A DNA stretch of 10,443 nucleotides from Paracoccaceae bacterium (GCA_003512825.1 DOOI01000161.1:1-10443), one strand, 5' to 3'. Shown: positions 1 through 7,334, counted from the stretch's first letter. Notes: a model not told the origin generated them from the letters alone. Numbers and translations: made by a program.

Positions 1-5
1 GGGAT

Positions 6-2453
6 TTAGGCGCGAATATGGCTGCTGTCGGGGTCATATAGTGGTTTGAGCGAGGCGGTGACGGGCACGCGGCGACCCGCGACGTCGATGGACCATTGCG
101 AGGCCAAGAGCGCTTGGGGGGTTTCGCCCTTGCACGGCACATAGCCCAAGCCCACAGCCCCGCCAAGCCAATGGCCATAGGCCCCAGAGGAGAGGTGGCC
201 CACGATCTTGCCGTCACGCAGGATCGGCTCGTTGTGGTAGAACATCGCCTCTGGGTCTTGGGCGAGGAATTGCACAAGGCGTTTGTCGAGGCCTTGGTCC
301 TTTTTCCGCAAGACGGCGTCGCGCCCGATGAAGGCGGGTTTTTTCAGTGAGACGGCAAAGCCGAGGCCTGCTTCGAGAACGTGGTCTTCGCAGGTGATGT
401 CATGACCGAAGTGGCGGTAGGCCTTTTCGGAGCGCGCGGCATCCATCATATGCATGCCGCCGAGTTTGAGGCCGAGGCTGCGGCCAGCGTCAAAGAGCGT
501 GTCGAAGGCATGGAGGGCCATATCGGCGCCCATGTAGAGCTCCCAGCCCAATTCGCCCACGTAAGAGACGCGGTGCGCGCGGGCGAGGCCCATGCCCAGT
601 TCGATCTCTCGGGCAAGGCCAAAGGGGTGCGTGGCGGTGGAGAAGTCATCGGGGCTGACCAGAGCCATCAGGTCGCGCGCTTTGGGGCCCATGATGGCGA
701 GGGTGCCTTCGGCGGCAGTGATGTCGGTGACGACAACGGCCTGTGTGCCGATGTGGCGTTGCAGGTAGGTTTGATCCGCAAGGCGGGTGGCGGCGGGTGT
801 GACGACGAGAAAGGCGGTTTCGGACAGGCGGGTGACTGTGACGTCGGCTTCGATGCCGCCTTTCGAGTTGAGAAACTGGGTGTAGACGATGCGCCCCGGT
901 TCGACATCCATCTGCGCGCCGCAGACGTGATTGAGGAAGGCGCAGGCATCGCGGCCTTCGACGCGGAGTTTGCCGAAGGAGGACATGTCATACATCACCA
1001 GACCGGTGCGGAGGGCGTGCACCTCATCGCGGACATTCTCGAACCAGGATTGCTTGAACCAGCTTGAGTGATAGGAGGTGTCTTGGCCCGGTTTTGCATA
1101 CCAGTTGGCGCGCTCCCAGCCGGACAATTCGCCAAAGACAGCGCCTTGGGCGGCGAGGCGATCGTGGAAGGGGGTGCGGCGGACGCCACGGGCGGTGGCC
1201 TTTTGGCGGTAGGGGAAGTGGTCGGCGTAAAGGAGGCCCAAGGTCTCGGAAACACGCTCTTGCAGGTAGCGGCGGTTGCGTTGGAAGGGTTGGGCGCGGG
1301 CCACATCCACGTCGCCCAGATCGAAGGGCTTTTCGCCGTCTTCCATCCATTGCGCCAGTGCCATGCCTGCCCCTCCGGCTGATTGGATGCCGATGGAGTT
1401 GAACCCTGCCGCGACCCAGACATTGTCCATGCCGGGGGCTTGGCCCAAGAGATAGGCATTGTCCGGGGTGAAGCTTTCGGGGCCGTTGAAGAATGTGTGG
1501 ATGCCTGCTTCGCCCAACATGGGCATGCGGTGGATGGCCTTTTCGAGGATTGGTTCGAAATGGTCGAAATCCTCGGGGATCTGGTCGAATTCGAAGCTCT
1601 CGGCGATGCCGGCCATGCCCCAGGGTTTGGATTTTGGCTCGAAGGCGCCCAGCATCATCTTGCCTGCGTCTTCTTTGTAATAGGCGCATTCATCGGGGAC
1701 GCGGAGCACGGGGAGTTGGGTGAGCCCGGCGATGGGTTCCGAGACGATGTAGAAATGCTCGCAGGCATGCAGCGGCACAGTGGTGCCCAACATGACCCCC
1801 AGATCGCGGCCCCACATGCCGCCACAGTTGACCACATGATCGCAGGCAATTTCGCCTGCGCTGCCATCTTCGCCCAGCCAGTGCACCGCGGTGATCCTGT
1901 GGTCTTTGCGGGTGACTTGGGTGACTTTGGTGCGCTCCGCGACGATCGCCCCGCGCTGGGTGGCGCCTTTGGCCATGGCGCGCGCGATATTACCGGGATC
2001 GCCTTGGCCATCGGTGGGCAGCCAGACGCCGCCTGTCACGCCATCAATGTTGAGATGGGCATAGCGGGACTTGATTTCTGCGGGCGAAAGCTCTTCGACA
2101 GGCACGCCGAAAGCCCGCGCCATCGCCGCGTTGCGACGCAACTCTTCCAGCCGCTCAGCGGTCAGTGCCGCCGAAATCGAGCCGACTTGGCGAAATCCCG
2201 TTGCCATGCCGGTTTCGGCCTCAAGCTCGGTGTAAAGCTTGGCCGAATAATGCGCGAGTTTGGTCATATTCGCTGAGGCGCGGAGTTGACCGATCAGACC
2301 TGCGGCATGCCATGTGGTGCCGGAGGTGAGTTGTTTGCGCTCCAGCAAGACGACATCTTTCCAGCCCAGTTTGGTCAGGTGATAGGCGACCGAGCAGCCG
2401 ACGACGCCGCCTCCGATGATGACGACGCGGGCTTTGGCAGGGAGTTGGGGCAT
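6..2453 (-). CDS. FAD-dependent dehydrogenase with C-terminal GcvT domain (dimethylglycine/sarcosine dehydrogenase-like), 815 aa
   Basis: Predicted to oxidise an N-methyl group (dimethylglycine, sarcosine or similar) with FAD and pass the resulting C1 unit to tetrahydrofolate. The N-terminus has a Rossmann FAD motif, G14-G-G-x-x-G19, with the ribose-binding E38. It is followed by T-W-H-A-A-G (residues 47-52), where His49 matches the histidine that covalently binds FAD in dimethylglycine dehydrogenase. The FAD part covers about residues 10-370, a linker domain runs to about 432, and a GcvT-type folate domain starts near the GWERANWY segment (W446) and continues to the end. The folate-lobe residues expected in the family are present: D489 in the YDMSSFG motif, D537, and Y631 and E638 in SYVGELGWE. 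The start at 2453 is preferred because AAAGAG (2461-2466) lies 7 bases upstream and the flavin fold begins nine residues in; the open frame runs further upstream but overlaps the methyltransferase gene. It is probably last in the operon within this window. The family is secure; the substrate is not. Confidence 0.9.
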   Translation of the reverse strand: MPQLPAKARVVIIGGGVVGCSVAYHLTKLGWKDVVLLERKQLTSGTTWHAAGLIGQLRASANMTKLAHYSAKLYTELEAETGMATGFRQVGSISAALTAERLEELRRNAAMARAFGVPVEELSPAEIKSRYAHLNIDGVTGGVWLPTDGQGDPGNIARAMAKGATQRGAIVAERTKVTQVTRKDHRITAVHWLGEDGSAGEIACDHVVNCGGMWGRDLGVMLGTTVPLHACEHFYIVSEPIAGLTQLPVLRVPDECAYYKEDAGKMMLGAFEPKSKPWGMAGIAESFEFDQIPEDFDHFEPILEKAIHRMPMLGEAGIHTFFNGPESFTPDNAYLLGQAPGMDNVWVAAGFNSIGIQSAGGAGMALAQWMEDGEKPFDLGDVDVARAQPFQRNRRYLQERVSETLGLLYADHFPYRQKATARGVRRTPFHDRLAAQGAVFGELSGWERANWYAKPGQDTSYHSSWFKQSWFENVRDEVHALRTGLVMYDMSSFGKLRVEGRDACAFLNHVCGAQMDVEPGRIVYTQFLNSKGGIEADVTVTRLSETAFLVVTPAATRLADQTYLQRHIGTQAVVVTDITAAEGTLAIMGPKARDLMALVSPDDFSTATHPFGLAREIELGMGLARAHRVSYVGELGWELYMGADMALHAFDTLFDAGRSLGLKLGGMHMMDAARSEKAYRHFGHDITCEDHVLEAGLGFAVSLKKPAFIGRDAVLRKKDQGLDKRLVQFLAQDPEAMFYHNEPILRDGKIVGHLSSGAYGHWLGGAVGLGYVPCKGETPQALLASQWSIDVAGRRVPVTASLKPLYDPDSSHIRA

Positions 2454-2478
2454 GGCGGGTCTCTTTGGGTTGCGGTGG

Positions 2479-2497
2479 CCGGGGGCGCTGCCCCCGG
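2479..2497. other. Perfect GC-rich hairpin in the gap between methyltransferase and dehydrogenase genes
   Basis: CCGGGGGC (2479-2486) pairs perfectly with GCCCCCGG (2490-2497) around a 3-base loop. It lies in the 83-bp gap between two co-directional genes, the only sizeable gap in the minus-strand operon. No T-run follows it on the minus strand, so it is a poor intrinsic terminator there. It could be an mRNA-stabilising or attenuating structure. The pairing is directly visible; the role is inferred. Confidence 0.6.
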
Positions 2498-2503
2498 ACC
2501 CCC

Positions 2504-2524
2504 GGGATATTTGGAGCAAGAAGA
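2504..2524 (+). repeat. Intergenic motif copy 1 (GGGATATTT-N3-GCAAGAAGA)
   Basis: This 21-base element matches 18 of 21 positions with the element at 10406-10426; only the middle three bases differ (GGA here, TTC there). Both copies lie outside coding sequence, directly after a GC-rich hairpin-forming stretch, on the same strand of the window. From memory, very similar strings are common in roseobacter intergenic regions; no search was done. The function is unknown. Confidence 0.6.
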
Positions 2525-2536
2525 TAGCGGCGGTGG

Positions 2537-3433
2537 TCAGACGATCGTGTGGCCTGCGGCCGAGAGACGTTGGGCGAGTTCCGCGATATGTGCGGGGCCG
2601 ACTTCGCAGCAGCCCCCGACAATCGTGGCACCTTGATCGACCCATGCGAGTGCGAAATCGGCATATTCCGCAGGGCCGAGATCGCGGCGGGCTTCGAGTG
2701 CGGCGACAGTGGGCGCATTGGCGAGAAAGCCTGCGCTGATCTTGGTGAAGCCATTGGCATAGGCGCCGTAGGGCAGGCCGAATTGCGCCAAGAGCGGCAA
2801 GCCTGCGGCGATGGCCTCGGGGCGCGAGCAATTGAGCAAGAGTGCTGCGGGGCGCAGGCGCTCCAAGAGCGGGGCCAGAGCATGGAGGCTTTCGCCAGAG
2901 CGCAGGCGCGTGCCGTCTTCGTCATCGACGGTGAGGGCCAACCATGTGGGGATGTTTGAGGCGAGTGCGGCCCGCAGCGCGCCTTCGGCCTGAGCCAGCC
3001 CGGCGACAGTTTCGATCAGCAAGAGATCGACATGGCCCTGCATGCGGGCGATGATTTCGGCATAAAGCGGTGCGGCTTGTGCCGGGTTTGTGGCCAGATC
3101 GGGACGGTAGGAGGCACCGATGGGGCCAAGTGAGCCTGCGACGCGGCCTGTGCCATGCGTGCGGCGCGCGGCATTGGCTTCGTTCAGGGCCGTGTCGATC
3201 AGGCTTTCGAAGCGATCCTCGATCTCGGCGCGGATCAGCCTGTCGCGGTGCAGCGCATAGGTATTGGCGGTAGCGATGGTGGCTCCGGCGCGGAAATGAT
3301 CGAGATGGACGGTGCGGACCACTTCGGGGGCTTCCATCATCACCGAGGTGGACCAGAGCGGGGTGGGGGGATGGCCATAGCGGGTGACGATTTCCTGGCC
3401 CACCGAGCCGTCGAGAAGGGTGATATCGCTCAT
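2537..3433 (-). CDS. Homocysteine S-methyltransferase family protein (betaine/S-methylmethionine-type), 298 aa
   Basis: A cytoplasmic (beta-alpha)8-barrel methyltransferase of the BHMT/MmuM family, predicted to move a methyl group from a methyl-onium donor to homocysteine, giving methionine. The N-terminus has the family LLDGS motif (D8-G9). E141 falls in LLLIETV, matching the conserved barrel glutamate. The zinc ligands are visible as C202 (in NCSRPE) and the C275-C276 pair in GGCCEVGPAHI; the family more often has Gly or Arg after the cysteine pair, while this protein has E277. The length of 298 aa is close to MmuM-type enzymes and shorter than mammalian BHMT. The start overlaps the upstream dehydrogenase stop as ATGA (3430-3433), and AAAGGA (3441-3446) lies 7 bases upstream, so translational coupling is likely. 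Sitting between two dimethylglycine/sarcosine dehydrogenase paralogues suggests it removes the first methyl of glycine betaine or a similar betaine. S-methylmethionine or another donor is possible. Confidence 0.88.
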   Translation of the reverse strand: MSDITLLDGSVGQEIVTRYGHPPTPLWSTSVMMEAPEVVRTVHLDHFRAGATIATANTYALHRDRLIRAEIEDRFESLIDTALNEANAARRTHGTGRVAGSLGPIGASYRPDLATNPAQAAPLYAEIIARMQGHVDLLLIETVAGLAQAEGALRAALASNIPTWLALTVDDEDGTRLRSGESLHALAPLLERLRPAALLLNCSRPEAIAAGLPLLAQFGLPYGAYANGFTKISAGFLANAPTVAALEARRDLGPAEYADFALAWVDQGATIVGGCCEVGPAHIAELAQRLSAAGHTIV

Positions 3434-5871
3434 GCGCGGATCCTTTCATTGGTGGCGTCCCATGCCGGGCCATCGGGCAAGACGGTGGCCGCGCGGCGTT
3501 CGCCATAGATTTCTACTTCAAGAGATGTTCCGGGCACTGCCAGATCTGCATGCAGCATGGCAAGGGCAAGCGACGCGTTGACGCGGTGGCCCCAGTCGCC
3601 AGAGGTGGTTTCGCCGACGATTTTGCCGCCAGACCACAGGGTCGACATGTAGGGCGCATCGGCGGCACCTGCGTCGATTTGCAGAGTGACGAAGCGCTTT
3701 TTCGGGCCTTGGTCTTTTTCGGCTGCAAGGGCGGCTTTGCCGGGGAATTCCTTGGACCAGTCGATGAAGCGTTCAAGGCCTGATTCGAGCAGCGTGTAGT
3801 CCGTGGAGAGATCGCCCTTCCAGGCGCGGTAGGCCTTTTCCACCCGCAGACTGTTGAGCGCCCACATGCCGACGGGGGTGACGCCTGCAAGGTGCAGCGC
3901 GTCCCAGATGGCGGGAGCATCGCTGGGGGACATGTGGATTTCCCAGCCCAATTCGCCTGCGAAGGAGACGCGCACGAGTGAGGCGGGGCGGCCCAGAACG
4001 GTGACGCCATCTTGCACGGTGAGCCATGGGCGCGAGAGGTCGGCGGTGGTCAGCGGTGCGAGGATGTCGCGGGCGGCAGGGCCTGTGACAATGAGGCATT
4101 CGGTTTCGCTGGAGTGGTCGGAGACGGTGATACCCTTGGGGGCGCTGCGCGAGAGCACTTCGCCGTCATGCCATTGTGCGACGCCTGCGGTGATCAGGTC
4201 GACTTCGGTGTCGGAGCGGACCATCACGGTCATTTCGGTCAGAACGCGGCCGCGGGCATCGGGGAAGTAGCACAGGCCGATGCGGCCCGGTTTGGGCAGG
4301 CGAGAGGCGGTGAGGGCATCGACATGGGCGCGCGCACCGGGGCCGGAGACCTTGAGCCGGGTGAAGCCGGGAATGGCGATCATGCCGCAATTGTCGCGGA
4401 CGGCGGCGCATTCGGCGGCGACGCGTGGCGCCCATGGACCGTGGCGTTCCCACGTTTGGGTGGCGTCCCATGAGGTGTCATCGCCGGGGGCGGCATACCA
4501 GTTGGGGCGTTCCCAGCCGTTATAGGCGCCGAATTGTGCGCCTGCGGATTGAAAGCGGCTGTGCAGCGCGGAGAGGCGGCGGTCTTTGCCCGCAGGCCAG
4601 CGCGCATGTGGGAAGTGCATGGCGTATTCGTGGCCGTAGACTTCCATTCCGGTTTCGATGCAGTAGTCGCGATCGGTGTAGTCGGTGTAGCGGCGCGGGT
4701 CGCAGGCCCACATGTCCCATTCGGTTTGGCCTTCGATGATCCATTCTGCCAGCACTTTGCCTGCGCCGCCGGATTGGGCGATGCCGAAGGTGAAGACGCA
4801 GGCTTCAAAGGCATTGGGCACGCCGGGCATGGGGCCGATCAGCGGCAAGCCATCGGGGGCGTAGGGAATGGGACCGTTGATGACTTTCGACACTCCGGCT
4901 TCGCCCAAGAGCGGCACACGCGCCAGTGCGTCTTCGATATACCATTCGAGCCGTTCAAGATCGTCGGGGTAGAGTTGGAAGGAGAAATCTTCCGGCATCG
5001 GGTCATTGGGTTGCACCCAATGGGCTTTGCAATTGCGCTCGTAGGGGCCGAGGTTGAAGCCGTTCTTTTCTTGGCGCAGGTAATAGGAGCTGTCGACATC
5101 GCGCAGCAAAGGAAGTTTGTGGCCTGCGGCGGCAGACCAGTCGCGGACTTCGGCCACCTCGTCAAACAGCAGATATTGGTGGCTCATCACCATCATGGGC
5201 ACAGTGCGCCCGCCGTAGGGTTTGAACCATTCGCCGATGCGCTGGGCATAGTAGCCGCCTGCGTTGACGACGAATTCGCAGCGGATATCGCCTTGGTCGG
5301 TGTGCACGATCCATTCGCCATTCTCACGGCTGACGCCGGTTGCGGGGCAGAAGCGCAGGATGGTGGCCCCCATTTGGCGGGCCCCTTTGGCGAGGGCTTG
5401 GGTCAATTGGGCGGGGTCGATGTCGCCGTCATTGGGGTCATAGAGTGCGCCTGCGAGGTCATGGGTTTCGAGGAAGGGGTATTTGCCCTTGATCTCGTCG
5501 ACGCCAAGAATGTCGATATCCATGCCCTGATAGCGGCCCATGCCCTTGGCGCGTTGGAATTCCTGCATCCGCTCTTTGGAATGGGCGAGGCGGATCGAGC
5601 CGGTGACATGATAGTTCATCGGATAATCCACCTCGGCGGCGAGGCCGCGATAGAGTTCGGTGGAATAGCGCTGCATGTTCATCACCGACCAAGAGGTCGA
5701 GAAGGTTGGCACATTGCCTGCGGCGTGCCATGTGGAGCCTGCGGTCAGTTCATTTTTCTCCAAGAGGACGCAATCGCTCCAGCCCGCTTTCGCGAGATGA
5801 TAAAGCGCGGAGACGCCAACGGCACCGCCACCAATGATGACGACGCGGGCTGTAGAGGGGAAATCGGCCAT
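3430..5871 (-). CDS. FAD-dependent dehydrogenase with C-terminal GcvT domain (dimethylglycine/sarcosine dehydrogenase-like), 813 aa
   Basis: Paralogue of the 815-aa dehydrogenase at the other side of the methyltransferase gene, with the same architecture. The FAD motif is G14-G-G-x-x-G19, the ribose-binding residue is E38, and T-W-H-A-A-G again places His49 as the likely covalent flavin attachment site. The folate-domain entry has GWERPNWYAAPG (W453). Three folate-lobe positions differ from the paralogue in ungapped local alignment: A499 replaces Asp of the DMSSFG motif, E546 replaces D537, and F637 in SFAGELGWE replaces Tyr. The start at 5871 is chosen because AAGGA (5882-5886) lies 10 bases upstream and the flavin fold begins nine residues in; upstream in-frame sequence only runs through the exporter gene. 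It follows the exporter by 14 bases and overlaps the methyltransferase start by ATGA. Family membership is secure. Which methylated substrate it takes, and whether it uses tetrahydrofolate, are open. Confidence 0.9.
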   Translation of the reverse strand: MADFPSTARVVIIGGGAVGVSALYHLAKAGWSDCVLLEKNELTAGSTWHAAGNVPTFSTSWSVMNMQRYSTELYRGLAAEVDYPMNYHVTGSIRLAHSKERMQEFQRAKGMGRYQGMDIDILGVDEIKGKYPFLETHDLAGALYDPNDGDIDPAQLTQALAKGARQMGATILRFCPATGVSRENGEWIVHTDQGDIRCEFVVNAGGYYAQRIGEWFKPYGGRTVPMMVMSHQYLLFDEVAEVRDWSAAAGHKLPLLRDVDSSYYLRQEKNGFNLGPYERNCKAHWVQPNDPMPEDFSFQLYPDDLERLEWYIEDALARVPLLGEAGVSKVINGPIPYAPDGLPLIGPMPGVPNAFEACVFTFGIAQSGGAGKVLAEWIIEGQTEWDMWACDPRRYTDYTDRDYCIETGMEVYGHEYAMHFPHARWPAGKDRRLSALHSRFQSAGAQFGAYNGWERPNWYAAPGDDTSWDATQTWERHGPWAPRVAAECAAVRDNCGMIAIPGFTRLKVSGPGARAHVDALTASRLPKPGRIGLCYFPDARGRVLTEMTVMVRSDTEVDLITAGVAQWHDGEVLSRSAPKGITVSDHSSETECLIVTGPAARDILAPLTTADLSRPWLTVQDGVTVLGRPASLVRVSFAGELGWEIHMSPSDAPAIWDALHLAGVTPVGMWALNSLRVEKAYRAWKGDLSTDYTLLESGLERFIDWSKEFPGKAALAAEKDQGPKKRFVTLQIDAGAADAPYMSTLWSGGKIVGETTSGDWGHRVNASLALAMLHADLAVPGTSLEVEIYGERRAATVLPDGPAWDATNERIRA

Positions 5872-5885
5872 GGTTCTGGTGTCCT

Positions 5886-6530
5886 TCAGTCGAGAATAAT
5901 GCGGGCGGCGAGGCCGCCGAAGATCAGGGCGGAAATGCGGTTCATCACCTGCGCCTGTTTGGTGAGGATGTCGCCAAAGACCCCGGCAAGAGCGCCGTAT
6001 AGCGCAATGATGACGAAGCCTGTGGTGAGAAAGAGCGTGCCGAGGATCACTGTCTGGTGCCAGATCGGCCCGGCATCTGGGGTGAGAAACTGCGGCAGGA
6101 AGGCCATGATGAAGATCGCCACTTTCGGATTGAGCGCATTGGTCAGAAAGCCCTTGCGGATTGCGTGAGAGATCTGGCGCTTGCCGCCTGAATGGCCAGA
6201 TTTTGGCGCGAGCGGGGGTGTCGTCCATGTCGAAATGGCCAACCACAGCAAATAGGCCGCGCCTGCCCAACGGATCACATCCATCGCATGAGGCACCGCA
6301 AGCAGCGCGGCAGAGATGCCCAATGTGGCCAAGCTGATATGAAATGTGGCCCCTAAAGCGACGCCCGCAGAGGCCGCGATCCCGGTGCGCCAGCCCCCCG
6401 AGAGGCCGCATGCGATGGCGAACATCACATCTGCGCCCGGTGTGAGGTTGAGAACAATTCCGGCCAGAGCGAAGGCCAGAACTATTGCGGGATCCATTGC
6501 AAAGAGGGTGTCGAGCAAAGCGGACATCAT
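5886..6530 (-). CDS. LysE/RhtB family amino-acid exporter, 214 aa
   Basis: A small inner-membrane transporter of the LysE/RhtB family, which exports amino acids and related small molecules. The family signature NLTPGAD (residues 28-34) follows the first hydrophobic segment, a glycine-rich GVALGATFH segment follows at 57-64, and the second-half motif GFLTNALNPKVAIF covers 127-140. Hydrophobic stretches near residues 14-36, 52-80, 87-102, 137-150, 158-187 and 195-212 fit five or six membrane segments. The length is usual for the family. Two adjacent ATG codons (6530 and 6527) could start it; GAGAG overlapping the regulator stop gives spacings of 4 and 7 bases, so the second is equally likely. 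It begins 7 bases after the regulator and ends 14 bases before the dehydrogenase, so it is in the same transcript. The exported compound cannot be read from sequence; a product of the pathway (methionine, glycine or similar) is a guess. Confidence 0.88.
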   Translation of the reverse strand: MMSALLDTLFAMDPAIVLAFALAGIVLNLTPGADVMFAIACGLSGGWRTGIAASAGVALGATFHISLATLGISAALLAVPHAMDVIRWAGAAYLLWLAISTWTTPPLAPKSGHSGGKRQISHAIRKGFLTNALNPKVAIFIMAFLPQFLTPDAGPIWHQTVILGTLFLTTGFVIIALYGALAGVFGDILTKQAQVMNRISALIFGGLAARIILD

Positions 6531-6537
6531 GAGGCTC

Positions 6538-7116
6538 TCAATACACGGGAGGGGCGATGACCCAGATGACCACCGCCGGGACATCATGGGGATTGGCCCA
6601 ATCATAGGCCTCGCCGCGAATGCGGAAGCTGTCGCCCGGCCCAGCAGAAAACCATTGACCGTCTATTTCCACTTCGAGCCGCCCGGAGACGACATAGCCC
6701 ACCTCTTGTGTTGGGCGGGCTTGTCGGCTGCCAAGGCGCGCGCCGGGTGCAAAGGTGGAGTGGACCACTTCGAAATCATCGGTGAGATCGGGAGACAGCA
6801 ATTCTTCGACCAGCCCGGCGGAGCGGCTGCCCAAGGGGCGGCGGGCGCCGGCGCGGACGATATGGCCTTCTTCTTCGACAGGTGCGCGGGCTTTGCCAAA
6901 AAGCATCGACAAGGGCACATCCAAGGCCTTGGCCAAGGCGCGCAGATCACCGATCGAGGGTTGGGAAAGGTCGCGCTCGACTTGGCTGACCCAGCCCACC
7001 GAGCGCCCGAGGGCTTCGGCCAGAGCTTGCAGCGTCAATCCCCGCGCCCGGCGCAGCGCGCGCAGGTCGGCGCCGAGAGAGGCTGGCGGCTCTTTTGGCA
7101 AGAGTTCGGGGCGCAT
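6538..7116 (-). CDS. XRE-family transcriptional regulator with C-terminal cupin domain, 192 aa
   Basis: A DNA-binding regulator. An XRE helix-turn-helix covers about residues 14-73 (LRALRRARGLTLQALAEALG followed by VGWVSQVERDLSQPS). A cupin-fold sensor domain covers about 115-190, with the typical EVGYVVSGRLEVEIDG and GPGDSFRI segments. Such proteins often control nearby amine or amino-acid catabolic genes, and the cupin part probably binds a small effector. It heads the minus-strand operon, so it probably regulates itself and the demethylation genes. The start at 7116 is preferred: an upstream in-frame ATG at 7182 has no ribosome-binding site and would put a strong inverted repeat (7141-7167) inside the coding region. 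The ribosome site at 7116 is itself weak (GAG, 8 bases upstream). Family assignment is confident; effector and regulon are inferred. Confidence 0.85.
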   Translation of the reverse strand: MRPELLPKEPPASLGADLRALRRARGLTLQALAEALGRSVGWVSQVERDLSQPSIGDLRALAKALDVPLSMLFGKARAPVEEEGHIVRAGARRPLGSRSAGLVEELLSPDLTDDFEVVHSTFAPGARLGSRQARPTQEVGYVVSGRLEVEIDGQWFSAGPGDSFRIRGEAYDWANPHDVPAVVIWVIAPPVY

Positions 7117-7140
7117 GGGTTGGGCTCGATTCTGGCGTGG

Positions 7141-7167
7141 CGTGAAATTTCGGCGTTGAATTTCACG
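7141..7167. promoter_or_regulatory. Candidate operator: 9-bp perfect inverted repeat upstream of the XRE-cupin gene
   Basis: CGTGAAATT (7141-7149) and AATTTCACG (7159-7167) are perfect inverted repeats separated by 9 bases. The half-sites are AT-rich in a GC-rich region and lie 25-51 bases upstream of the regulator start. A third related half-site reads GTGAAAATTTCG on the minus strand within 7193-7207. The size and position suit a dimeric helix-turn-helix protein. No convincing -35/-10 pair could be assigned on either strand. Confidence 0.55.
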
Positions 7168-7218
7168 ATGGCGAGGCGGCATGAAAAATCAAGCGAAATT
7201 TTCACAAGTCTTGCGTGG

Positions 7219-7278
7219 CCGTCTCAGTGACCGTCCCAGTGACTGGCCCAGTGACTGTCTCAGTGACTGTCCCGGTGA
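7219..7278. repeat. Five tandem copies of a 12-bp unit (consensus CYGTCYCAGTGA) upstream of aroA
   Basis: Units run 7219-7230, 7231-7242, 7243-7254, 7255-7266 and 7267-7278, each within one or two bases of the consensus except unit 3, which also has GG in place of GT. The unit junctions create CAGTGACTG, a palindrome around a central G, exactly three times (7237, 7249 and 7261), plus one near-copy at 7225. The array ends 56 bases before the aroA start codon. It could be a regulatory array or a slippage-prone minisatellite. Confidence 0.85.
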
Positions 7279-7334
7279 TGGACGTGGCGCGGACCATGCG
7301 CTAAGCGGGGGCAAAAGAGCTTTGGAGATTTCCG

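Noticed and set aside
1383..2276. 297-codon open frame on the plus strand
   Set aside because: Antisense shadow of the dehydrogenase; no family resemblance.
2454..2831. N-terminal extension of the downstream dehydrogenase frame up to 2831
   Set aside because: It overlaps the methyltransferase gene in another frame, has no flavoprotein features and reads as Arg-rich low-complexity sequence; a good ribosome site precedes the start at 2453.
4534..6168. 544-codon open frame on the plus strand
   Set aside because: It lies antisense to the dehydrogenase and part of the exporter, with no recognisable domain; long antisense frames are common in GC-rich DNA.
5872..6411. N-terminal extension of the upstream dehydrogenase frame up to 6411
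   Set aside because: These 180 codons are a shadow of the exporter gene, rich in Arg, His and Cys. The FAD-binding fold starts only after the ATG at 5871, which has its own ribosome site.
7157..7185. Possible sigma-70 promoter for aroA beginning with TTGAAT at 7157
   Set aside because: No acceptable -10 box lies at the right distance, and the bases belong to the inverted repeat.
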